Positions 1 through 6,514 of a stretch of DNA of 8,205 nt are shown here, piece by piece. Both the position numbers and the translations under genes were made by a program. Within the stretch, counting starts at the first letter, position 1; the number at the start of each line of letters is the position of its first letter. Under the pieces are notes generated by a model. That model was not told the DNA's origin, did no database searches, and was given only the letters and a program-made list of their open reading frames with translations. The stretch is from JAYWIG01 sp043789035. GTDB lineage: Bacteria; Pseudomonadota; Gammaproteobacteria; Burkholderiales; Burkholderiaceae_E. The DNA lies in NCBI GenBank assembly GCA_043789035.1, contig JAYWIG010000293.1, positions 1 through 8,205 of the forward strand, in the 5' to 3' direction.

Positions 1-1081
1 TGCGCTACTGTCGGCAAGTGGTCATCATCCAGAAACCGCCGCGCGGCTGATACGTCCGGACTTGGTGCCAACTTATCCGGCCATGCCGAGGGTCATCAAT
101 ATGTCAACGATTGGCGATGCTCTGTTGGAGGCTGATCCAGCGATAGAAGCCGTCGTGGTGTACAACTCTAACCCAGTAGCGGTTGCACCTGATAGTGGTA
201 AGGTAAAAAAAGGTTTTGCCAGAGAAGATTTGTTCACGGTAGTGTTGGAACATTTTCAAACGGACACTGCTGACTATGCCGATTATCTCTTGCCTGCTAC
301 AACACAGTTAGAACATTTCGATTTGCATAAAACCTATGGCCATCGGTATCTCATGTTAAATACCCCTGCCATCGCACCATTGGGTCAATCGAAATCGAAT
401 AGTGAGGTATTTCGTTTGTTAGCAGCAGCTTGTGGGTTCGATGCCGACGCGCTGAAAGCCAGTGATGAGCAAATAGCGCAAGACGCCATGAACTGGGAAG
501 ATGAACGTTTGAGTGGCGTCGATATGACGAGCTTAAAAAAGGATGGTTGGGCGAAGTTAAAAATTGCCGACGCACCCTATGCCGAAGGTAACTTCCCCAC
601 CCCATCGGGCAAGTGCGAGTTCTACAGTCAGCGCTTAAAGGATGCGGGCGAAGACCCGTTACCGAATTTTCTACCGCCATACGAATCTGTAGAGTCTTCC
701 CCAGAGTTGGCAAAGAAGTATCCGCTACAGATCATCTCACCACCCGCAAGAAATTTTATGAACTCGACCTTTGTGAATGTCGCTTCATTGCGGGCCATTG
801 AGAAAGAGCCGCGAATCGAAATACACCCGATTGATGCGCAGGCTAGAGGCATTGCCCAAGCTTCGCTTGTGAGAGTTTTCAATGATCGCGGTTCGATGTT
901 GCTTCGTGCCAATATCAGCGATAGGGTGCGTTCGGGTGTGGTGTTGGGCTGGGGCGTTTGGTGGCACAAGCTATCGTTCGAACAAAAGAGTATTAACACG
1001 CTTACTGGGCAAGGTTTGACAGATATGGGGCGTGGCCCGACGTTTTATGATTGCTTGGTTCAGGTGGAAGCCTCCTTATGA
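1..1081 (+). CDS. Molybdopterin oxidoreductase (DMSO reductase family), C-terminal part
   Basis: This is the 3' portion of a gene that enters from the left edge; the first full codon is at base 2 and no stop lies upstream, leaving 359 residues. Window residues about 1-120 resemble the end of the catalytic molybdopterin domain: a strand followed by NSNP (55-58), then an ADYLLP segment (93-98) and a nearby ExxH-like stretch. Residues about 240-359 look like the C-terminal molybdopterin-dinucleotide-binding beta barrel, beginning at YPLQIISPPARN and ending in a TDMGRGPTFYD segment typical of the family. Family members are mostly 650-750 residues, so roughly half is visible. The N-terminal iron-sulfur site and active-site ligand are off the window, so substrate and location cannot be assigned. 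The TTG at 62 is an internal codon, not the start. The stop overlaps the next gene's ATG (ATGA). Confidence 0.88.
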   Translation, partial: ALLSASGHHPETAARLIRPDLVPTYPAMPRVINMSTIGDALLEADPAIEAVVVYNSNPVAVAPDSGKVKKGFAREDLFTVVLEHFQTDTADYADYLLPATTQLEHFDLHKTYGHRYLMLNTPAIAPLGQSKSNSEVFRLLAAACGFDADALKASDEQIAQDAMNWEDERLSGVDMTSLKKDGWAKLKIADAPYAEGNFPTPSGKCEFYSQRLKDAGEDPLPNFLPPYESVESSPELAKKYPLQIISPPARNFMNSTFVNVASLRAIEKEPRIEIHPIDAQARGIAQASLVRVFNDRGSMLLRANISDRVRSGVVLGWGVWWHKLSFEQKSINTLTGQGLTDMGRGPTFYDCLVQVEASL

Positions 1082-2163
1082 TGCGAATCGCTTTTGCTGC
1101 TGCCACGATGTTTCTTGCTGGATGTTCTAGCCAGTCAACCATAGGCTATTACTGGCAGTCCGTCACTGGCCACTTGGCCGTGATGAATGCCGCTAAACCA
1201 ATCAGCCAATGGCTAGATGATGCGAGCACACCAGAAACCTTGAAAGAAAAGCTTCGGCTGGTGACTCAGATTCGGCAATTTGCCAGCTCTCAGCTCGCCT
1301 TGCCCGATAACAAAAGCTATACGAAGTATGCCGATTTAAAGCGCCCCTCGGTGGTGTGGAATGTATTTGCCACCGAAGAGCTTTCGATGAAGCTTAAAAC
1401 TTGGTGCTTTCCTGTAGCTGGTTGTGTTTCTTATAAAGGGTTTTACGCTGAAGGTGATGCGCAAGCCTATGCGACTGCGCTAAGGGAAGAAGGCCTTGAA
1501 GCGTATGTCGCAGGCATTCCTGCCTACTCGACTCTGGGTTGGTTTGATGACCCGGTGTTGAACACTTTCATCAACTACCCCGATGGTGAATTAGCTAGAT
1601 TAATTTTTCATGAGCTTGGGCATCAAGTACTGTATGTGAAGAATGATTCAACCTTTAATGAATCATTTGCCACGGCAATTGAAGAGCTGGGTTTGCAGCG
1701 CTGGTTGGCCGCAATGCCACCCTCGGCCGCTGATCCGCAAAAGCGCGAGAAGATGCTGGCTTCTTACACGGAGTTTTCGCAACGGAAGCTAGATTTTGTG
1801 GCGCTGCTAAAAAGGCAAAGAGTGGCGCTCGAAGCCGTGTATGCCAAAACCGATGACTCGAACGAAGTTAAACGAGCTGGTAAATTAGCGGTTTTCCAAA
1901 ACCTGCAAGATGATTATCAAGCGCTCAAACGCCAATGGGGTGGCTACCCAGGTTATGACAGATGGTTTTCGCAGAAACTAACCAATGCCCACCTAGCCTC
2001 AGTTGCCACGTATACCGATGGAGTGCCGGGTTTTCGAGAGTTACTGAAGAAAGAAGGCAACGATTTGGGTAAGTTCTATATGGCCGCAAAGTTACTTTCG
2101 GAAAAAGACCGTGCCGAACGTAATAAGTTGCTGGGCATAGTTGAGCCAGTTAAGTCCAATTAA
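1078..2163 (+). CDS. Putative aminopeptidase lipoprotein (COG4324/Aminopep family, HExxH)
   Basis: This 361-residue protein belongs, as I recognise it, to the putative aminopeptidase family (PF10023, COG4324). I chose the ATG at 1078 because it overlaps the upstream stop as ATGA, has a purine-rich GGTGGAAG about 9 bases upstream, and gives a short lipoprotein signal: an Arg near the N-terminus, a hydrophobic stretch, then the lipobox LAGC with Cys16. A second ATG at 1081 would work equally well and give Cys15. Residue +2 after the Cys is Ser, not Asp, so outer-membrane sorting is expected. The zinc motif is FHELGHQ (His178, Glu179, His182), followed by FNESFA, whose Glu195 is the likely third ligand. 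Family members are predicted metallopeptidases; the natural substrate is not known to me. The overlap implies translational coupling to the molybdoenzyme, although no functional link is obvious. Confidence 0.9.
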   Translation: MMRIAFAAATMFLAGCSSQSTIGYYWQSVTGHLAVMNAAKPISQWLDDASTPETLKEKLRLVTQIRQFASSQLALPDNKSYTKYADLKRPSVVWNVFATEELSMKLKTWCFPVAGCVSYKGFYAEGDAQAYATALREEGLEAYVAGIPAYSTLGWFDDPVLNTFINYPDGELARLIFHELGHQVLYVKNDSTFNESFATAIEELGLQRWLAAMPPSAADPQKREKMLASYTEFSQRKLDFVALLKRQRVALEAVYAKTDDSNEVKRAGKLAVFQNLQDDYQALKRQWGGYPGYDRWFSQKLTNAHLASVATYTDGVPGFRELLKKEGNDLGKFYMAAKLLSEKDRAERNKLLGIVEPVKSN

Positions 2164-2172
2164 ACCCCCTTA

Positions 2173-2184
2173 AATAACGTTATT
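2173..2184. promoter_or_regulatory. 12-bp perfect palindrome upstream of fadD, possible operator
   Basis: AATAACGTTATT is a perfect palindrome in the 68-base AT-rich gap between the aminopeptidase stop and fadD. Downstream, TATAAG hexamers at 2195-2200 and 2211-2216 resemble -10 elements, but neither has a convincing -35 at proper spacing. The palindrome would sit around the -35 region of a promoter using the first hexamer. It does not match the fatty-acid regulator sites I know, so its role as an operator is only a suggestion; such palindromes also arise by chance in AT-rich DNA. Confidence 0.3.
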
Positions 2185-2220
2185 ATCATTTCACTATAAG
2201 TTGTTTTGAATATAAGTATT

Positions 2221-2225
2221 AGGAG
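2221..2225 (+). promoter_or_regulatory. Ribosome binding site of fadD
   Basis: AGGAG lies 6 bases before the ATG at 2232. It decides between two overlapping ATGs: the one at 2228 is only 2 bases from the site and opens an unrelated frame, while 2232 gives the conserved FadD N-terminus (MERFWLKNYP). Confidence 0.8.
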
Positions 2226-2231
2226 ACATGC

Positions 2232-3935
2232 ATGGAGCGTTTTTGGCTCAAAAATTACCCGGTCGGCGTACCGCACGAGGTTGACTACACCCAATACAGC
2301 TCGATTGCCCAATTAATCGAAGAGGCTTTTGCGAAGTACCGTCACCGCAAGGCTTACGTATGTATGGATAAATCGATTCGCTTTGGTGAAGTTGATGACA
2401 CGTCTAAAGCCTTAGCAGCCTATTTGCAATCAAAGGGTTTGAAAAAAGGTGATCGTGTTGCGTTGATGATGCCGAATGTGTTGCAGTACCCAGTAGCCAT
2501 TGCTGCGGTTTTACGCGCAGGCTTTGTAGTAGTGAATGTCAATCCCTTGTACACCCCTCGTGAGCTAGAGCATCAGCTAAAGGATTCGGGTGCTAAAGCG
2601 ATTGTGATTTTAGAAAATTTCGCCACGACGCTTGAGCAAGTCATTTCGAAAACCGATGTGAAACATGTGATTGTTGCCGCCATGGGCGACATGATGGGGT
2701 TTGCGAAAGGTTCGCTCGTCAATTTCGTGGTGCGCCATATAAAAAAAATGGTGCCAGCCTTTCAACTGCCAAGTTCGGTGTTGGCTATCTCGTTTAATGG
2801 TGCGCTTGCTGAAGGCTCGCGTTTGCCGTTTAAAGCGCCATCCTTGCAAATTGAGGACAATGCTTTTTTACAGTACACAGGAGGCACCACAGGAGTGTCG
2901 AAAGGGGCAACCTTAAGTCACAAAAACGTGATTGCTAATGTATTGCAATCCGAGGCTTGGATGCAGCCAGCAATCACAAAAAAGGGCTATGCGGCCGAAC
3001 TCCAATTGACAACGGTATGTGCGTTACCGCTTTATCATATTTTTGCCCTCACCATTTGTTGTTTGCTGGGGATGCGTACCGGTGGGTTCAATATCTTAAT
3101 TCCGAACCCGCGCGATTTACCCGCGGTGACCAAAGCATTGCAGGGCCATCAGGTCAATATGTTCCCGGCAGTCAATACTTTGTACAACGCACTTGCTCAA
3201 CACGAAGAGTTTAGAAAGCTAGATTTCTCTGGCCTGATGGTGTCTAACGGCGGCGGTATGGCGGTGCAAGCCGCAGTTGCCAAACAATGGTTAGAGCTGA
3301 CGGGGTGTGCAATTTGCGAAGGCTATGGTTTGTCCGAAACGTCACCTTCGGCTACCTGCAACCCAACCGATACCACTGCCTATAGCGGCGCTATCGGCTT
3401 GCCTATGCCATCGACAGACATTGCGATTTTGGATGATGACGGCAAACCAGTACCTCTGGGTACGGCAGGTGAAATTGCCATTCGAGGGCCGCAGGTCATG
3501 GCAGGGTATTGGCAACGCCCGGACGAAACCGCTAATGTGATGACGGCAGATGGTTTTTTCAAAAGTGGCGACGTTGGCATTATGGATGAGCGCGGCTACA
3601 CGAAAATTGTGGATCGCAAGAAGGACATGATTTTGGTGTCAGGTTTTAATGTTTATCCGAATGAAATCGAAGGCGTCGTGGCATCGCACCCCGGGGTTCT
3701 GGAATGTGCTGCGATCGGTGTGCCAGATAAGCACTCTGGCGAAGCCGTCAAACTCTTCGTTGTGAAAAAAGGCGACGGGTTATCGGAGCGTGAGTTGCAA
3801 GAGTATTGCGCCCAACAGCTTACGGGCTATAAAAAGCCCAAGTACATTGAGTTCCGGCTTGATCTGCCAAAAACCAACGTGGGTAAGATTTTGCGTCGTG
3901 AATTGCGCGATGCGGAGCTAAAGAAAACGGCTTAG
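2232..3935 (+). CDS. fadD: Long-chain fatty acid-CoA ligase FadD
   Basis: This 567-residue member of the ANL (AMP-forming acyl-CoA synthetase) family activates long-chain fatty acids to acyl-CoA through an acyl-adenylate, the entry step of beta-oxidation, at the inner face of the cytoplasmic membrane. It aligns along its whole length, from memory, with E. coli FadD (561 residues), including the blocks NVNPLYTPRELEHQL and RKKDMILVSGFNVYPNEIE. Visible motifs are the ATP-binding loop YTGGTTGVSKG (215-225), the adenine-site motif EGYGLSET (363-370), the FACS signature around SGDV with ribose-binding Asp447, and the catalytic Lys552 in KTNVGKILRREL near the C-terminus. All key residues are present, so it should be active. 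It has a strong ribosome binding site and its own gap upstream, and is followed by a hairpin 25 bases past its stop, so it may be a single-gene transcription unit. Confidence 0.95.
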   Translation: MERFWLKNYPVGVPHEVDYTQYSSIAQLIEEAFAKYRHRKAYVCMDKSIRFGEVDDTSKALAAYLQSKGLKKGDRVALMMPNVLQYPVAIAAVLRAGFVVVNVNPLYTPRELEHQLKDSGAKAIVILENFATTLEQVISKTDVKHVIVAAMGDMMGFAKGSLVNFVVRHIKKMVPAFQLPSSVLAISFNGALAEGSRLPFKAPSLQIEDNAFLQYTGGTTGVSKGATLSHKNVIANVLQSEAWMQPAITKKGYAAELQLTTVCALPLYHIFALTICCLLGMRTGGFNILIPNPRDLPAVTKALQGHQVNMFPAVNTLYNALAQHEEFRKLDFSGLMVSNGGGMAVQAAVAKQWLELTGCAICEGYGLSETSPSATCNPTDTTAYSGAIGLPMPSTDIAILDDDGKPVPLGTAGEIAIRGPQVMAGYWQRPDETANVMTADGFFKSGDVGIMDERGYTKIVDRKKDMILVSGFNVYPNEIEGVVASHPGVLECAAIGVPDKHSGEAVKLFVVKKGDGLSERELQEYCAQQLTGYKKPKYIEFRLDLPKTNVGKILRRELRDAELKKTA

Positions 3936-3960
3936 GCAGCGCTAAGCCATAGGTTGTAGA

Positions 3961-3994
3961 AGTTCCGCTTTAATTCAAAGCGGAACTAAGTTTT
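3961..3994 (+). terminator. Hairpin terminator between convergent fadD and cnoX-like gene
   Basis: AGTTCCGCTTT (3961-3971) and AAAGCGGAACT (3977-3987) form a perfect 11-bp stem with a 5-base loop, beginning 25 bases past the fadD stop. On the plus strand it is followed by AAGTTTT, a short T run, so it fits a modest intrinsic terminator for fadD. A second pairing, GTAGA (3956-3960) with TCTAC (3994-3998), could extend the structure. On the minus strand the DNA after the stem is not T-rich, so termination of the opposing operon is less certain. The stem contains the last codons and stop of the minus-strand gene. Confidence 0.7.
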
Positions 3995-4815
3995 CTACGC
4001 CAGGCCGACACCAAGGCCGGTTGTGCCTCAGCAAGTTTGAATACGTCAATCATGGTTTTGCGGCCGATGTCTTCCTGAAAAGTTCTATCGGTTGCAACAA
4101 TTGCTATCAATTGTTCGAACGCCTCTTCCCAAGCCTTGTGCGCGATGCAGTGCTGTGCAAGTTCTAACCTGGCAGCCAAATCTTTTGGGTTCGCTGCAAT
4201 TCGCGCTTCGACTTCGGGCAATGGCGGCAAACGTCGTTCAGCTTGCATGGCTTGCGCGGCTTGAATAATTTGCGCTGCGTTCGGGTCGGCTTTCGCAGCC
4301 GCAGTCAATGCCTCTAATTGCTCTAGCGCTGCAGCAGGTTCGTCTTTTTGCAGTAGCACTTGCGCATACGTCATCCGCGCCTCATCGAAGGCAGGGTCCA
4401 GGGTAATGGCTTTTTTTAGCGGTGCAATGGCATCATCGATATTGCCTTGCTCGATCAATTGCATAGCCTGTTCGAACTCGAGGTCAGCCGGGTTTGGCAT
4501 CAACTTTTCGATAAATGCCTTAATGGTTGCCTCGGTTTGTAAACCTTGAAATTGGTCAACCGGTTGCCCGTTCACGAATGCATACACGGTGGGCAGCGAT
4601 TTGATTTGGAAGTGCTGTGCAAGTTGTGGCTGCGCCTCGGTATCGACGGTGACGAGCTTTAACCGCCCTGCATATTGCGCTTCTAGCTTTGCGAGCAAGG
4701 GCGTGAGTTGTTTGCAGGGCCCGCACCATTCGGCCCAGAAATCAACGAGAACGGGAACTTGCATCGAGGCATCGACAACCTCTTGCTGAAAATTTTGAAT
4801 AGTAATGGCTTGCAT
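3970..4815 (-). CDS. cnoX: CnoX/YbbN-type thioredoxin-TPR co-chaperone
   Basis: This 281-residue protein has an N-terminal thioredoxin domain (about 1-108) with the complete active site WCGPC (Trp30, Cys31, Cys34) and the cis-proline loop SLPT (Pro75). A helical TPR-like region follows (about 112-180), then a C-terminal segment (about 195-281) matching the end of E. coli CnoX/YbbN (284 residues), including GRKTMIDVF and the Arg-Arg-Lys-Leu near the end. The E. coli protein holds unfolded proteins under oxidative stress and passes them to GroEL, but has SQHC in place of CGPC. The intact CXXC here suggests redox activity as well. It is cytosolic, with no signal peptide. The ATG at 4815 has no clear Shine-Dalgarno; instead a CCCC-rich hairpin arm ends 3 bases upstream. 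It is the last gene of the minus-strand run, 45 bases after the CoA ligase. Confidence 0.9.
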   Translation of the reverse strand: MQAITIQNFQQEVVDASMQVPVLVDFWAEWCGPCKQLTPLLAKLEAQYAGRLKLVTVDTEAQPQLAQHFQIKSLPTVYAFVNGQPVDQFQGLQTEATIKAFIEKLMPNPADLEFEQAMQLIEQGNIDDAIAPLKKAITLDPAFDEARMTYAQVLLQKDEPAAALEQLEALTAAAKADPNAAQIIQAAQAMQAERRLPPLPEVEARIAANPKDLAARLELAQHCIAHKAWEEAFEQLIAIVATDRTFQEDIGRKTMIDVFKLAEAQPALVSAWRRKLSSALN

Positions 4816-4818
4816 AGT

Positions 4819-4850
4819 GGGGCGAAGTTTATCGCATTTTTTATCGCCCC
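4819..4850 (-). promoter_or_regulatory. Inverted repeat just upstream of the cnoX-like start codon
   Basis: On the minus strand GGGGCGA (4850-4844) can pair with TCGCCCC (4825-4819), a 7-bp GC-rich stem with an 18-base AT-rich loop that ends 3 bases before the ATG. It occupies the place where a ribosome binding site should be, and none is seen there. Within it the octamer GCGATAAA occurs twice (4847-4840 and 4835-4828), 12 bases apart. It could be a translational control hairpin, a protein-binding site, or an attenuator between the CoA ligase and this gene; there is no proper T run for a terminator. Only the repeats themselves are seen. Confidence 0.4.
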
Positions 4851-4867
4851 TATATTGCCCCTACATT
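4846..4867. repeat. 11-bp tandem direct repeat, two copies
   Basis: GCCCCTATATT (4846-4856) is followed directly by GCCCCTACATT (4857-4867), identical at 10 of 11 positions. The second copy holds the last codons and TAG stop of the CoA ligase gene (stop at 4863-4861 on the minus strand); the first copy is noncoding. It looks like a local duplication. Confidence 0.7.
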
Positions 4868-6510
4868 GCCTTGAGTTTGAACCGTTGTAACTTGCCGGTC
4901 TCGGTACGCGGCAGAGCTGCGACGAATTCAATAGCGCGAGGGTATTTGTAGGGTGCGATGTTTTCTTTAACAAAGGTTTGTAAGGCAATAATCGTTTTAT
5001 CGTCGGCAGTTTCGCTAGGTTTTAGTACGATAAACGCCTTCACAATTTGGCCACGCTCTTCATCGGCCATTCCGACAACACCGCATTCGGCAACGGCAGG
5101 GTGCTGTAGCAATGCCGCTTCTACTTCTGGCCCGGCAATGTTGTAGCCTGCCGAAATAATCATGTCGTCCGACCGGGCTTGATAAACAAAATAGCCTTCC
5201 TCGTCCTGCAGGAAGGTGTCGCCAGTGAGGTTCCAACCGTTTTTCACATACACTTTTTGCCGGTCATCAGCCAAGTATTTGCAACCCGTTGGGCCGCGCA
5301 CGGCGAGCCTGCCGATTTGGCCCCTCGGTAACTCGCGTAATTCATGTAGTTCATTGAGTTTTTCGTCGACAACTTTTGCCTCGTAACCCGGTACTACTTT
5401 GCCAATGGCCCCAAGCTTTACATCGGTACCTGCCGACGCGATAAAGATATGAATCATCTCGGTGGCTCCAATGCCATCGATCATCTCTAAGCCCGTAGCG
5501 GCACGCCAAAGTGTTCGGGTTGCGTCAGGCAGCGCTTCTCCAGCTGAGACACATTTCTGCAGCGAACCGATATCGTATTTCGCGGGTGATGCCTGAATAA
5601 GCAACGCCATTTGCCGATAAAAAGTCGGTGCGGTAAAGCATACGGTAGCTTTATGTTTTGCAATGCTCAGCAATAGCTTTTCCGGCGTTAAACCTTCAAG
5701 CAGCAATGTTGATGCGCCAACTCGCAGCGGAAAAGCCAGCATGCCGCCCAGCCCAAAAGTAAAGGCCAACGGTGGGGTGCCACAAAACACATCAGACGAT
5801 GTTGGTTTGAGCACATGCCGAGGAAAAAGATCGCACATGGCCAGCATATCGGAGTGATAGTGCATGGTGCCTTTGGGTACGCCGGTGGTGCCTGACGTAA
5901 ATGCAATTAATGCAACGTCGTCGCGAGCGGTGTCGCAGGCTTTGAATGTAATTGGCTTTGTTCGCGCTAACTCATCTAGATTTTGGTCATGATCGATTGT
6001 GTTGGGGGCGGAAAAAAAGACCAGCTTTTTCAACACTGGCAATGCTTGCTGGGCGAGCAACAATTCATGGCTTAATTTGTAATCGCAAATTGCTGCCTGT
6101 ACTTTAGCCTTATCAATGACGGGCATAAGCTCTTTCGCGCGTAGTAATGGCATGGTTGCAACGGCCACCATACCCGCCTTCACAATCCCAAGCCAACACG
6201 CCGCCATCATTGGCGTATTCGCACCACGCAAAAGCACGCGATTACCAGGCACTAGTTTCATGTCTTGCACGAGTACATGCGCAATGCGGTTTGCTTGCGC
6301 AGCGAGTTGCGCATAGCTGCAGCTCGCTTCATCGTTGATCAGCGCAGTATGGTCGCCCCAACCACATTCAAGAGGGCCATCGAGTAGGCTTGCCGCTGCA
6401 TTGAGTCGCGATGGGTATTGGGTATCTTTGCTAGCGATAAACTCCGGTTGAAGTTTTTCTGCGGGTAAGTTTTTTCGAGCGAATTGATCGATGTGGCCTG
6501 AACGCAGCAT
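4861..6510 (-). CDS. Benzoate/2-aminobenzoate-type aryl-CoA ligase
   Basis: This 549-residue ANL-family ligase would join an aromatic carboxylic acid to CoA through an aryl-AMP in the cytosol. Motifs in order are the ATP loop TSGTTGVPKG (205-214), a PPLAFTFGLGG block (246-256), the VSAGEALP segment (321-328), the adenine-site motif DGIGATEM (345-352) followed by HIFI, LTGD with Asp431, the DDMI hinge region (448-451) and the catalytic Lys540 in TETGK. The PPLAFTFGLGG and DGIGATEM blocks with RPHVLKP-like surroundings fit the benzoate-CoA and 2-aminobenzoate-CoA ligase branch, not acetyl- or long-chain ligases; exact substrate cannot be read from sequence. A small loop at 385-394 carries repeated Glu-Leu pairs that close relatives seem to lack. 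The ATG at 6510 is 4 bases past the dehydrogenase stop, with AGG 7 bases upstream, so the two are co-translated. Confidence 0.9.
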   Translation of the reverse strand: MLRSGHIDQFARKNLPAEKLQPEFIASKDTQYPSRLNAAASLLDGPLECGWGDHTALINDEASCSYAQLAAQANRIAHVLVQDMKLVPGNRVLLRGANTPMMAACWLGIVKAGMVAVATMPLLRAKELMPVIDKAKVQAAICDYKLSHELLLAQQALPVLKKLVFFSAPNTIDHDQNLDELARTKPITFKACDTARDDVALIAFTSGTTGVPKGTMHYHSDMLAMCDLFPRHVLKPTSSDVFCGTPPLAFTFGLGGMLAFPLRVGASTLLLEGLTPEKLLLSIAKHKATVCFTAPTFYRQMALLIQASPAKYDIGSLQKCVSAGEALPDATRTLWRAATGLEMIDGIGATEMIHIFIASAGTDVKLGAIGKVVPGYEAKVVDEKLNELHELRELPRGQIGRLAVRGPTGCKYLADDRQKVYVKNGWNLTGDTFLQDEEGYFVYQARSDDMIISAGYNIAGPEVEAALLQHPAVAECGVVGMADEERGQIVKAFIVLKPSETADDKTIIALQTFVKENIAPYKYPRAIEFVAALPRTETGKLQRFKLKAM

Positions 6511-6514
6511 GGGT

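Noticed and set aside
351..713. Open frame of 120 codons on the minus strand
   Set aside because: Antisense to conserved molybdoenzyme coding sequence; composition looks random (rich in Arg, Ser, His) with no motif.
628..999. Open frame of 123 codons on the minus strand
   Set aside because: It lies wholly inside the well-supported molybdoenzyme gene, has no recognisable family and no operon context, so it is a shadow frame.
1051..1077. TTG at 1051 as start of the aminopeptidase
   Set aside because: It adds nine residues that spoil the lipoprotein signal; ATG 1078 gives the ATGA overlap and an N-terminal signal with lipobox.
2195..2216. Two TATAAG hexamers as defined promoters
   Set aside because: Neither has a good -35 at 16-18 bases, and the second would place the transcription start on the ribosome binding site; kept only as weak hints.
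2741..2748. Run of eight A bases inside fadD as a possible frameshift or slippage site
   Set aside because: The frame is intact on both sides and the region matches the family (HIKKMVP), so there is no sign of programmed slippage.
4683..4988. Open frame of 101 codons on the minus strand bridging the ligase and cnoX-like gene
   Set aside because: It overlaps the ends of two conserved genes in another frame and carries no family signature.
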